A DNA stretch of 13,347 bases, taken from NCBI GenBank assembly GCA_028711675.1, contig JAQTRT010000053.1, positions 1 through 13,347 of the forward strand, written 5' to 3'. Shown here in pieces: positions 1 to 6,442 of this stretch (its first letter is position 1; each line of letters begins with the position of its first letter). The notes beneath the pieces are model-generated. The model ran no database searches. It saw only the letters and a list, made by a program, of their open reading frames with translations, and was not told the DNA's origin. This DNA comes from a bacterium. Its GTDB lineage: Bacteria > Spirochaetota > JAHITG01. The position numbers were made by a program, and so were the translations under genes.

Positions 1-1
1 C

Positions 2-568
2 TGGAGCAACCTTTCCTCTCTCCATGTCGCGGCCCAGACAGCCCCGGTCACCGCGACAAATACGCTGCTGTCAGGCGTGCCTGAAGGCAAGTACCATTTC
101 TACGTTACGACCCTGGATGACCCCAGCCCGCTGACCGGCTCCCTTTTCACCAATGAAGCATGGTATTCAAGCGCCAGCCATGTGACCGTAACTTATACCA
201 CCATCATAGCTGTCTCGAAATCCATATCCAACATTGCCCTCAATAACAATCCCGTGGCTGCCATCCCCGGTTCCACGATCACCTACAAGATATCATATTC
301 CAACCTGGGCCTTATCAGCGCCTGGAACGTTGTCGTTTACGACAGGCTCTCGCCCCGCGTCACGTTCTCCACGGCCGCCATGGGATCGGCAACAGGCTGG
401 ACCATCCAGTATTCCACCAATACCACACCGCTTCAGGATTATAATTCCGCTCAATACAGCAATAATTATATTTCTAAAGACAGGATAAAATGGATCCGCT
501 GGAAAAAACCGGATATGGGAACAGTCGAGGACGGCAGGTCCCTGGTCTATAAGGTCATTATTAAATAA
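2..568 (+). CDS. C-terminal end of a secreted DUF11-repeat protein (5' truncated by window)
   Basis: The reading frame is open from base 2 to the TAA at 566-568, giving 188 residues of a protein that begins outside the window. A GTG at 77 is in frame, but coding continues in the same style upstream of it, so it is not taken as the start. The first ~70 residues look like the end of an Ig/FN3-like fold (GKYHFYVTTLDDPSP, then VTVTY). From about residue 80 a DUF11-type repeat follows, with the typical PGSTITYKISYSNLG core and a later NVVVYDRLSP strand. DUF11 repeats are beta-sandwich modules of large bacterial surface proteins; I infer an extracellular or cell-surface location. There is no FlgD-like C-terminal domain, but the last residues (YKVIIK) resemble the ends of the two propeller proteins on the other strand. 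It converges with the NHL gene across the inverted repeat at 572-681. The role is unknown. Confidence 0.85.
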   Translation, partial: WSNLSSLHVAAQTAPVTATNTLLSGVPEGKYHFYVTTLDDPSPLTGSLFTNEAWYSSASHVTVTYTTIIAVSKSISNIALNNNPVAAIPGSTITYKISYSNLGLISAWNVVVYDRLSPRVTFSTAAMGSATGWTIQYSTNTTPLQDYNSAQYSNNYISKDRIKWIRWKKPDMGTVEDGRSLVYKVIIK

Positions 569-570
569 TG
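556..570. repeat. Short perfect palindrome over the stop codon
   Basis: CATTATT at 556-562 and AATAATG at 564-570 are exact reverse complements around a single central A. The palindrome covers the last codons and stop of the DUF11 gene and sits one base from the 28-bp inverted repeat. It may be chance in AT-rich sequence, a preferred insertion site for that element, or a weak contribution to transcript termination. Confidence 0.4.
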
Positions 571-571
571 T

Positions 572-681
572 GGGGACGGTGCTTGACATTTTGACATTTT
601 ATTCCAGGCTGTCCATTAAATAACACCGCAAGCTGTATCACTTCTGGCATAACAAATGTCAAAATGTCAAGCACCGTCCCC
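572..681. repeat. 28-bp perfect inverted repeat, MITE/REP-like element between convergent genes
   Basis: Bases 572-599 are the exact reverse complement of 654-681, with a 54-nt centre. Each arm starts at its outer end with GGGGACGGTGC and continues inward as a tandem octamer (TTGACATT twice, at 583-598 on the left). A perfect 28-bp match is far beyond chance and is unlike an ordinary short terminator stem. Outer ends of the form GGGGACGG/CCGTCCCC recall dispersed palindromic repeats that I associate with environmental bacterial genomes and RAYT/Y1-type transposases; this link is from memory and is an inference. No transposase is encoded here, so the element would be non-autonomous. The right arm is followed by a seven-T run (690-696), so transcription from the left could also terminate here. 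No clear target-site duplication is visible. Confidence 0.8.
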
Positions 682-686
682 TTGGT

Positions 687-2759
687 CTATTTTTTTATGA
701 TCAGCTTCAGCTTCTCATTGATCTCATCACCCTTGATATAGATGATATAGATCCCGGCCCCGGCCCTGTTTCCTGTTTCACCGATCGTACCGTCCCATTC
801 CGCGTATTCCCCCTCCTGAAAATTCCTCCTGGCAAAGGACTTGATCAGGTTCATATTGACCGTATAGATCCTGATCTCCGCGGAAACAGCCTGACCGATA
901 TATATTTTTACCTTCCGGCCCTGGGAAAGGTCCAGGTAGTTGGGATAAACTCCGGTTTTTAATCTCCTGGCATTGGTCTGTTCCGCCTGGTTCGTTCCTG
1001 GGGACGAAGGAGAGGCAAGGAATTTCTGGATCCTGTGATTCCCTGTATCCGCCGTATACACGCTGCCTGAGGCGTCTACACAGATGCCGCTGGGACGGCT
1101 GAACTCTCCCTGTCCTGAACCCAGAGACCCGAACCTGGCCAGGAACGTGCCTGTACCGGAGAATTTCTGCATCCTCCAGTTCATCTTATCAGCCACGAAA
1201 ACATTCCCTGCCGCGTCAACATCAACCTGTTCAGGTGTATTCAACTGACCGTCACCAATTCCCTGAATACCCCAGCGGCCGAGATACGCTGTGTTGGTGG
1301 CGAATTTTTCAATACGGTGGTTACCGCTGTCCGCAACAAATACCGATCCCGTCCGGTCCGCTGCGATACCGCGGGGATTGTTGAATCTGCCGGCATTGGT
1401 CCCGGGACCGCCCCACCGGTAAAGGAAGGTCCCGTTCGTGGTAAAGACCTGGACCCTGTTATTCCCGGAATCCGAGACATAGACCCTGTTGAACTGATCG
1501 ACGGTAATGCCGACCGGCAGATTGAAGGCACCGCTGTTCGTGCCGCTGCCTCCCCATTTCCGGATAAAGGAACCGCCGGGATCGAATTTCTGGATGCGGT
1601 GATTGCAGGTATCTGCCACATAGATATTATTCGCTTCGTCCACTGTTACGGCATGGGGCTGGTTGAACTGGCCGTCGTTGGTCCCAAGACTGCCCATTCT
1701 TGCGACAAATCCGCCTGAGCTCGTGAACCTTTGGATGCGGTTATTATACCGGTCCGCGGCAAGTAATGTATTGTTCTTGTCAATATCCAGGTACATGGGG
1801 TCCTGGAACATACCTGCATTACTTCCGCTGCATCTCCATGAAGACAGGAACTGGCCGTTGGTGCCGTATATATTGATGCACCCGATCTCCATGTCGCAGA
1901 CATAGACCTTGTCCGATAAAGGATCGAACGCTACGGAATAAGGATATCGGAACTGGGACGGTCCGTATCCGTTCGTTCCCCAGGCAGAGAGGAACTGGCC
2001 GTTGGTCGTGAATTTCTGGATCCTGTAATTACCTGTATCCGCCACATAGATATACCCGTCCGGGTCAACGTCCAGGCACCTGGGACGCTCGAATTTCCCG
2101 CCGTTGGTCCCTCCCCTGCTGCCCCAGTTGGTTATCCATGTGCCGTTCGTGGAGAACTGAACGATCCGGTGATTGTCCGAATCAGCCACATAAACATATC
2201 CCGCCGGGTCGTATGCCACTCCGCGGGGCGTTTTCAGGCCCCCGATATTGCTGAGCGTGGTCCCGTTGGTCGTGCATTTCTGGAGCCGGTCATTCCCGCT
2301 CTCCACGACATAAAGGTTCCGGGCCTGGTCCATGGCCAGGTCCCGCGGCGCGTAGAACTCACCCGGGCCGCTGCCGGATGTGCCGAACTTTTTTATAAAA
2401 GTGCCGTTCGTGGTAAAGACCTGTATCCTGTCGTTCCAGGTATCGGCCACATAGACATGGAGCGACTCATCGACATAAACAGCTTCCGGAATATAGAATT
2501 GACCGTCCCCTGTACCGGCACTGCCCCAGGCCTTGACGAACTGGCCGTTGGTCGTAAATTTCTGGATACGGTAGAATTCCGAATCCACGATATACACATG
2601 CCTGTCAGGCCCGATAACAACACGGTGGGGATTATAAAAATACCAGGGCTGGCTCTGGACCGGCCAGAGGCGGTCGAAGCTGTACTGGGTCTGGCCAATC
2701 CGGGGGTGGATGAATAAAAAAAAGAAGAGAACAACGAAAATATTTCTTTTAAGCTTCAT
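687..2759 (-). CDS. Secreted NHL-repeat beta-propeller protein with FlgD-like C-terminal domain
   Basis: This 690-residue protein starts with a signal peptide (about residues 1-24: KLKR followed by IFVVLFFFLF). Residues ~35-590 hold twelve NHL units, each with a strand of the type VYVADTGNHRIQKF, followed usually by a TTNG turn and a GxxGxGxGQF segment. Twelve units suggest two six-bladed propellers, or one large one. NHL propellers mostly bind proteins or other ligands; no catalytic site is recognised. Residues 603-690 form a FlgD Ig-like domain (EWDGT, GAGIYIIYIKGD, ending LKLIIKK) of the kind used as a C-terminal module on exported proteins. It is the last gene of the leftward operon, 46 nt after the barrel gene. 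No good Shine-Dalgarno sequence precedes the ATG, so translation may be weak or the start imperfectly placed, although the signal peptide follows directly. Unit 6 is degenerate (VYVCDMEIGCINIY) and unit 7 departs from the consensus (LLAADRYNNRIQRF). The exact role is unknown. Confidence 0.88.
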   Translation of the reverse strand: MKLKRNIFVVLFFFLFIHPRIGQTQYSFDRLWPVQSQPWYFYNPHRVVIGPDRHVYIVDSEFYRIQKFTTNGQFVKAWGSAGTGDGQFYIPEAVYVDESLHVYVADTWNDRIQVFTTNGTFIKKFGTSGSGPGEFYAPRDLAMDQARNLYVVESGNDRLQKCTTNGTTLSNIGGLKTPRGVAYDPAGYVYVADSDNHRIVQFSTNGTWITNWGSRGGTNGGKFERPRCLDVDPDGYIYVADTGNYRIQKFTTNGQFLSAWGTNGYGPSQFRYPYSVAFDPLSDKVYVCDMEIGCINIYGTNGQFLSSWRCSGSNAGMFQDPMYLDIDKNNTLLAADRYNNRIQRFTSSGGFVARMGSLGTNDGQFNQPHAVTVDEANNIYVADTCNHRIQKFDPGGSFIRKWGGSGTNSGAFNLPVGITVDQFNRVYVSDSGNNRVQVFTTNGTFLYRWGGPGTNAGRFNNPRGIAADRTGSVFVADSGNHRIEKFATNTAYLGRWGIQGIGDGQLNTPEQVDVDAAGNVFVADKMNWRMQKFSGTGTFLARFGSLGSGQGEFSRPSGICVDASGSVYTADTGNHRIQKFLASPSSPGTNQAEQTNARRLKTGVYPNYLDLSQGRKVKIYIGQAVSAEIRIYTVNMNLIKSFARRNFQEGEYAEWDGTIGETGNRAGAGIYIIYIKGDEINEKLKLIIKK

Positions 2760-2805
2760 AGATGATACCGATGAAGAGATAACCGGCGCACTTAAAAATA
2801 TGCCG

Positions 2806-4386
2806 TTATTTCGAGGACTTCTTTTCCTGAAGCTTCTTCTCGGCTTCCTTAATCCTCTTCTGCAGTTCCTCGTTCTCAGGGTCCATCTTCAGGGCCTTGT
2901 TCCAATTACTGATGGCGTCGGCATAGGATTCTTTGATAAAAGCGTCCAGGCCGAAGAAATAATACTGCTTGAACTCCTTTTCCTCCCCTTCTTTCCAGCG
3001 GATGATCAGGATCTCGCTCCGCCTGTTCCTGGACCGTCCCTGCTCAGTGGAATTGTCCGCGACCTGTTTTTCCGCGCCGTATCCCTTGAAAGTGGTTCTC
3101 TTGGAATCTATCCCCTTCTCGACCAAATAATCATATATCGCCTTGGCCCTGTTATCGGACATATAAGTCCGGTGTTCACGGTCTCCCGCGTCGTCGGTAT
3201 GGACCATGATGACCACTCTCCTGTAATCCTCATCCTTGATGACATCCGCCACTTTATCCAGGACAGGTAAAGCTTCTTTTCTCAGCTCCACGCTCTCCTT
3301 ATCGAACAGTTTTGTCTGTTCATCGCTGATGTTGATGCGAAGTTCTTTCTTCTGGTCCTTTATTTCCATCACAGGCTCTGTTCCGCTGCTTTTCTGTTCC
3401 GGTATATGCCGGAAGACCAGAGAAATGACATGCCGGGCGCCGATATCCTCTGAAGGGATGAAAGAATAATCAAAACCTATATTAAGCCGTGATACCGTAT
3501 ATCTTCCGCCCAGGCCCAGGGAGAGATTATCCACACGCTCCTCTGTGAACTTATATCCCAGCCTGACAAAGACCCGTTGCCGGAAAGAATATTCCAGGCC
3601 GCAGTTGAAGACCACGCTGCTATCATTGGGTAAGTTCAGTTCAAGAGCGGTCAGGACCTCATGCTCCTTTTCCCCCAGGAACTTATAGCTGGCTCCGGCC
3701 CGGATATTCCTGGGCAGCAGGGTTTCTTCGCTGACGAATTTCAGGGATGATCCCAGGTTCTGCACGGATACTCCCAGGCCGAGGTTGTCGAGCAGTTTTT
3801 TCCTGCCCAGGCTGGAAATGCTCATCCTGTACAGCAGCCCGAGATCAAAGGCAAGAGCGTTCCGGCTGATGTCCACCAGCCGTGTATGGATATATTTAAA
3901 ATTAATGCCAAAATTCAGGTTCTCTCTCAGGCCCAAAATCCTTAACGGATTATTGGCATAAGCCAGGTTAAATACCGTATCCCCGGCTGAAAGCTTGCCT
4001 TCCACGCTGCTTCCGCTCTCGTCATACTGGTCAAAATCCGGTAATATGAAAAGGTCCATACTAAAGGCAAGGTAACCGCCATACAGACCGGCCGGAAGCC
4101 TGGTCCCGATTACCGCGCTGCCGAAGTTCATATCGAGCGGATAAGGCATATACATCAAACCGGCCTGAAAGGAATCCAGCGTATTCAGGCCTGCGGGATT
4201 GACCGAGATGGCATTGATATCGTCAGCCAGGCCGGAATAAGCGTCACCCAGGGAAATAGCCCTGGCCCCGTATGAATCCATCAGCAGAGCCGGCACTCCT
4301 GATTCGCCTAAACCGGCAAAAAGCGAAGAGACAGCCGGAATAAGCATAAAAGCCAGACAGGATATTAAAAATATTTTTTTATTCAT
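2806..4386 (-). CDS. PorV/PorQ-family outer-membrane barrel fused to OmpA domain and TPR-like tail
   Basis: The 526-residue protein has a signal peptide (residues 1-24, ending SSLFA). Residues ~25-335 resemble the PorV/PorQ (UPF0164-like) outer-membrane barrel family, with the diagnostic N-terminal pattern GARAISLGDAYSGLADD...VNPAGL. Residues ~348-462 are an OmpA C-terminal domain with HTDDAG, the SDNRAKAI helix, GYGAEKQVADN and GRSRNRRSEI. The Asp and Arg known to bind diaminopimelate in OmpA proteins are kept, so it should grip peptidoglycan. Residues ~468-526 look like a TPR unit (GLDAFIKESYADAISNWNKA) plus a charged helix. PorV in type IX secretion accepts substrates with C-terminal signals; the flanking genes encode two proteins sharing such a domain. 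The start is the ATG at 4386: AAGGGAG at 4393-4399 stands 6 nt upstream. A TTG at 4392 directly abuts that site and is unlikely to be used. It follows the SBBP gene by about 94 nt. The fusion is the unusual point. Confidence 0.88.
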   Translation of the reverse strand: MNKKIFLISCLAFMLIPAVSSLFAGLGESGVPALLMDSYGARAISLGDAYSGLADDINAISVNPAGLNTLDSFQAGLMYMPYPLDMNFGSAVIGTRLPAGLYGGYLAFSMDLFILPDFDQYDESGSSVEGKLSAGDTVFNLAYANNPLRILGLRENLNFGINFKYIHTRLVDISRNALAFDLGLLYRMSISSLGRKKLLDNLGLGVSVQNLGSSLKFVSEETLLPRNIRAGASYKFLGEKEHEVLTALELNLPNDSSVVFNCGLEYSFRQRVFVRLGYKFTEERVDNLSLGLGGRYTVSRLNIGFDYSFIPSEDIGARHVISLVFRHIPEQKSSGTEPVMEIKDQKKELRINISDEQTKLFDKESVELRKEALPVLDKVADVIKDEDYRRVVIMVHTDDAGDREHRTYMSDNRAKAIYDYLVEKGIDSKRTTFKGYGAEKQVADNSTEQGRSRNRRSEILIIRWKEGEEKEFKQYYFFGLDAFIKESYADAISNWNKALKMDPENEELQKRIKEAEKKLQEKKSSK

Positions 4387-4392
4387 TTTCAA

Positions 4393-4399
4393 CTCCCTT
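4393..4399 (-). promoter_or_regulatory. Ribosome binding site that sets the barrel-gene start
   Basis: On the minus strand this reads AAGGGAG, 6 nt before the ATG at 4386. A TTG at 4392 would extend the frame by two codons but leaves no spacer, so the ATG is preferred. Confidence 0.8.
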
Positions 4400-4480
4400 G
4401 TTCGATGAAATCAACTTTAAATATAAGGGATCTGATGTTTTTGTTTTTCCTATACTATATTATCGGATTCAGGACCTGAT

Positions 4481-6202
4481 TTATTTCTGTATAATGACCT
4501 TTACTTTTTTGCTTACTTTATCGCCTTTGATCAGGACGATATACACACCGGCTCCGACCTTTTTTCCGGTCCCGGTGACGGTCCCGTCCCAGACCTGGAA
4601 ACCGCCTTTTTCATAATACCTTCGGGGAAAATCCCCGACCAGCTGGCTGTTCATGTTGTATATCTTTATCCCGGCATTATCCGGTTCACCCGGGACGATC
4701 CTGAAACTTTCCCCGGAATCCAGGCTGATAAGGTTAGGATACACGCCTGCGGGAATGTTCTTATCTTTATACAGGCTGTTGAACAGGTCGAATTCAGCAG
4801 AGGAATATCCGGTACTTCCCGCGCTGTTCACGGCCCTTATCCTGTACCAGTACTTATCAGCCCCTCCCAGGCCGCTGTCCGTATAGTTGGTGCTGTCGGC
4901 CGCGGCTACGGCCAGCAGAGTAAAACTGTTCCCGTCACTGCTCCGGTATATTTCAAAACCTGACTCATTGACTGTCTGATCCTTCCAGGAGACGACTACG
5001 CTGTTCAGGCTGGGCGCGCGGAACGATACAGAGCCCGGAGCTGAAGGAAAAGGCGGCTGTATATATTTCACGGTAAAGTAATCCCAGTTTGCGCCGTTAT
5101 CCCTGCGTCCGGCGAGGTAGATAGAACCTTCGGCGTCCACAACGATGCCCCGGCTGTAATCATCCCCCTGCCTTCCGTCAAACCTGTCGGTCCACATCAG
5201 GTTCCCGTCCGGGTCATATTTTAATGTCAAAAAGTCCCAGTCCGTACTGTTAAAGATCCTTCCTGAAACGTATAAGTTCCCCCATGCGTCTGCCCAGGCT
5301 TCACGCGGCTCATCCTCTGTCCCGGAATCGTATCTCCTGGTCCAGACCTGATTGCCATCCGTATCAAGCTTAATTGAAATGATATCGTTATTCACGCCGT
5401 TATCATTGGCACCTGTCACATAAACATAATCCAGACCGTCCAGGGCCAGGCCGAGTGGCACGGACGTTCCGGACATGCTCGAACGCTGGGTCCAGATGGT
5501 CAGGCCGTCGCTAGCCCTGTATTTTATCGTAAAAAAATCCCTGTTGGCAGGGGTGCCTGAATCGCCGGTCACATAAAGGTAACCCGACTGGTCTGCCCTT
5601 ACTTCATTGGCCTGGTCATCAAGAGGCTGGTGATAGTTCTGGGTCCAGATAACAGCGCCCGTAGCAAGGCTGAACTTGACTGTAAAAAAATCATTGGTGC
5701 CGTTGCGGCCTTTATGTCCCGTGGTATACACGCCTGTCCCATCCACATCCACATCCTCGGCCATTTCCGTGATCCCGTAACTTGCACGCTGGGTCCATAT
5801 CAGGGACCCGTTCATGCTGTATTTCAGGACAAAGATATCCCCGTCAACCCCGTTATCCTTTTCACCGGCCACATATACGTTCGTGGAAGTATCGGCCGCG
5901 ATACCATAAGCAATATCATATCCGGCGCCGTAGCCGAACCTCTGGGTCCAGATGGTCCTTCCGTTGGTCACATTGTATTTGACCGTAAAGAAGTCCTGGT
6001 CACCTGCTGTGGTAACATACCCCGTCACATAAACATATCCACGGCCATCCAGGGTAATGTCATAAATGACATCATCCAGGCCTTTGTTCATCTGCTGGGT
6101 CCAGACAGTCACAAGACCTGCCCTGAGCGGCAGGTTAAAAACCAGGAAAAGGAACAGGGATATCATGAACGGAAGAACGTTCTTTCGGGGGTTTAAGCGC
6201 AT
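4481..6202 (-). CDS. Secreted SBBP beta-propeller protein with FN3 and FlgD-like C-terminal domains
   Basis: This 573-residue protein has a signal peptide (about residues 1-28; MISLFLFLVFNLPLRA). Residues ~30-385 contain seven SBBP-type units, each with a DFFTVKY strand, and most also carrying an IWTQR-like strand and a YVYVTG-type strand; seven units fit one seven-bladed propeller. Residues ~390-478 form a fibronectin type III domain (SVVVSWKDQTVNESGFEIYRS ending in YWYRIRAVNSAG). Residues 486-573 form a FlgD Ig-like domain (VWDGTVTGTGKKVGAGVYI, ending VKVIIQK) that aligns without gaps to the end of the NHL protein. No enzymatic motif is seen; I infer an exported surface or adhesive protein. 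It is the first gene of the leftward operon: a candidate promoter lies at 6255-6282, and AGGTGGAG (6205-6212 on the minus strand) sits just upstream of the ATG. The NHL protein later in the operon has a parallel layout, with a propeller of a different family. Confidence 0.88.
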   Translation of the reverse strand: MRLNPRKNVLPFMISLFLFLVFNLPLRAGLVTVWTQQMNKGLDDVIYDITLDGRGYVYVTGYVTTAGDQDFFTVKYNVTNGRTIWTQRFGYGAGYDIAYGIAADTSTNVYVAGEKDNGVDGDIFVLKYSMNGSLIWTQRASYGITEMAEDVDVDGTGVYTTGHKGRNGTNDFFTVKFSLATGAVIWTQNYHQPLDDQANEVRADQSGYLYVTGDSGTPANRDFFTIKYRASDGLTIWTQRSSMSGTSVPLGLALDGLDYVYVTGANDNGVNNDIISIKLDTDGNQVWTRRYDSGTEDEPREAWADAWGNLYVSGRIFNSTDWDFLTLKYDPDGNLMWTDRFDGRQGDDYSRGIVVDAEGSIYLAGRRDNGANWDYFTVKYIQPPFPSAPGSVSFRAPSLNSVVVSWKDQTVNESGFEIYRSSDGNSFTLLAVAAADSTNYTDSGLGGADKYWYRIRAVNSAGSTGYSSAEFDLFNSLYKDKNIPAGVYPNLISLDSGESFRIVPGEPDNAGIKIYNMNSQLVGDFPRRYYEKGGFQVWDGTVTGTGKKVGAGVYIVLIKGDKVSKKVKVIIQK

Positions 6203-6224
6203 ATCTCCACCTATTATATCTTAC

Positions 6225-6242
6225 ATACCGGTTCGCCGGTAT
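6225..6242 (-). promoter_or_regulatory. Hairpin in the predicted 5' leader of the leftward operon
   Basis: ATACCGG at 6225-6231 and CCGGTAT at 6236-6242 form a perfect 7-bp stem with a four-base loop. If the candidate promoter at 6255-6282 is used, transcription would start near 6248, so the hairpin would stand at the very 5' end of the mRNA, about 12 nt before the ribosome binding site. Such a structure could protect the mRNA from 5' decay, as in ompA-type leaders, or the palindrome could be an operator in DNA. Both roles are inferences. Confidence 0.5.
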
Positions 6243-6254
6243 TCAGTTATCTTA

Positions 6255-6282
6255 ATATTATATCGGTATTTTTTTCTGTCAA
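6255..6282 (-). promoter_or_regulatory. Candidate sigma70-type promoter for the leftward operon
   Basis: On the minus strand a perfect TTGACA (6277-6282) is followed after 16 nt by TAATAT (6255-6260). A perfect TATAAT overlaps at 6257-6262, but its spacing of 14 nt is short. The spacer contains an A-run. The site lies 53-80 nt upstream of the SBBP start codon. It is a sequence match only. Confidence 0.5.
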
Positions 6283-6379
6283 CTTCTTTATCGATTGATG
6301 AAAGATCACGCTCTTTGGGATCACAAAGATCATCTTTTTTATCCATTAAATTATTAATAAACTATTATATAGAATATAT

Positions 6380-6413
6380 TTGACATTTGATTATTTTCCT
6401 GTTTTATTATAAT
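6380..6413 (+). promoter_or_regulatory. Candidate promoter for the alpha-2-macroglobulin gene
   Basis: TTGACA at 6380-6385 is followed by TATTAT at 6405-6410 (19-nt spacer) and by an overlapping perfect TATAAT at 6408-6413 (22-nt spacer, too long for that pairing). A weaker TTGATT at 6387-6392 has a 15-nt spacing to the TATAAT. The region is strongly AT-rich and ends 29 nt before the start codon. The exact pairing is uncertain. Confidence 0.45.
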
Positions 6414-6430
6414 AACTTCAAGCCGCAATA

Positions 6431-6438
6431 GAGGAGGA
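6431..6438 (+). promoter_or_regulatory. Strong Shine-Dalgarno site for the alpha-2-macroglobulin gene
   Basis: GAGGAGGA ends 4 nt before the ATG at 6443. It is the best ribosome binding site in the window and supports this start for the 1999-residue protein, and thereby the unusual membrane-spanning N-terminus. Confidence 0.8.
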
Positions 6439-6442
6439 ACCC

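Noticed and set aside
77..568. GTG at 77 as the start of a separate small gene
   Set aside because: The same frame is open to the window edge with protein of the same character, and no ribosome site precedes the GTG; it is the tail of a larger gene.
2501..2510. GACCGTCCCC resembling the outer end of the inverted-repeat element
   Set aside because: It lies within the coding sequence of an NHL GDGQF loop and lacks the rest of the arm, so it is chance or codon use rather than a second element copy.
2169..2717. A 182-codon plus-strand frame opposite the NHL gene
   Set aside because: It mirrors the NHL repeats in antisense, giving periodic low-information protein; the minus-strand frame has signal peptide and family motifs.
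2710..3270. A 186-codon plus-strand frame opposite the OmpA/TPR part of the barrel gene
   Set aside because: The opposite strand encodes well-conserved OmpA motifs; no family resemblance in this frame.
4393..4480. Possible internal promoter between the SBBP and barrel genes
   Set aside because: The gap is AT-rich with TATA-like stretches, but no convincing -35/-10 pair at proper spacing was found, so the three genes are treated as one operon.
5630..6196. A 188-codon plus-strand frame opposite the SBBP gene
   Set aside because: Antisense shadow of the propeller repeats; no start signal and no recognised domain.
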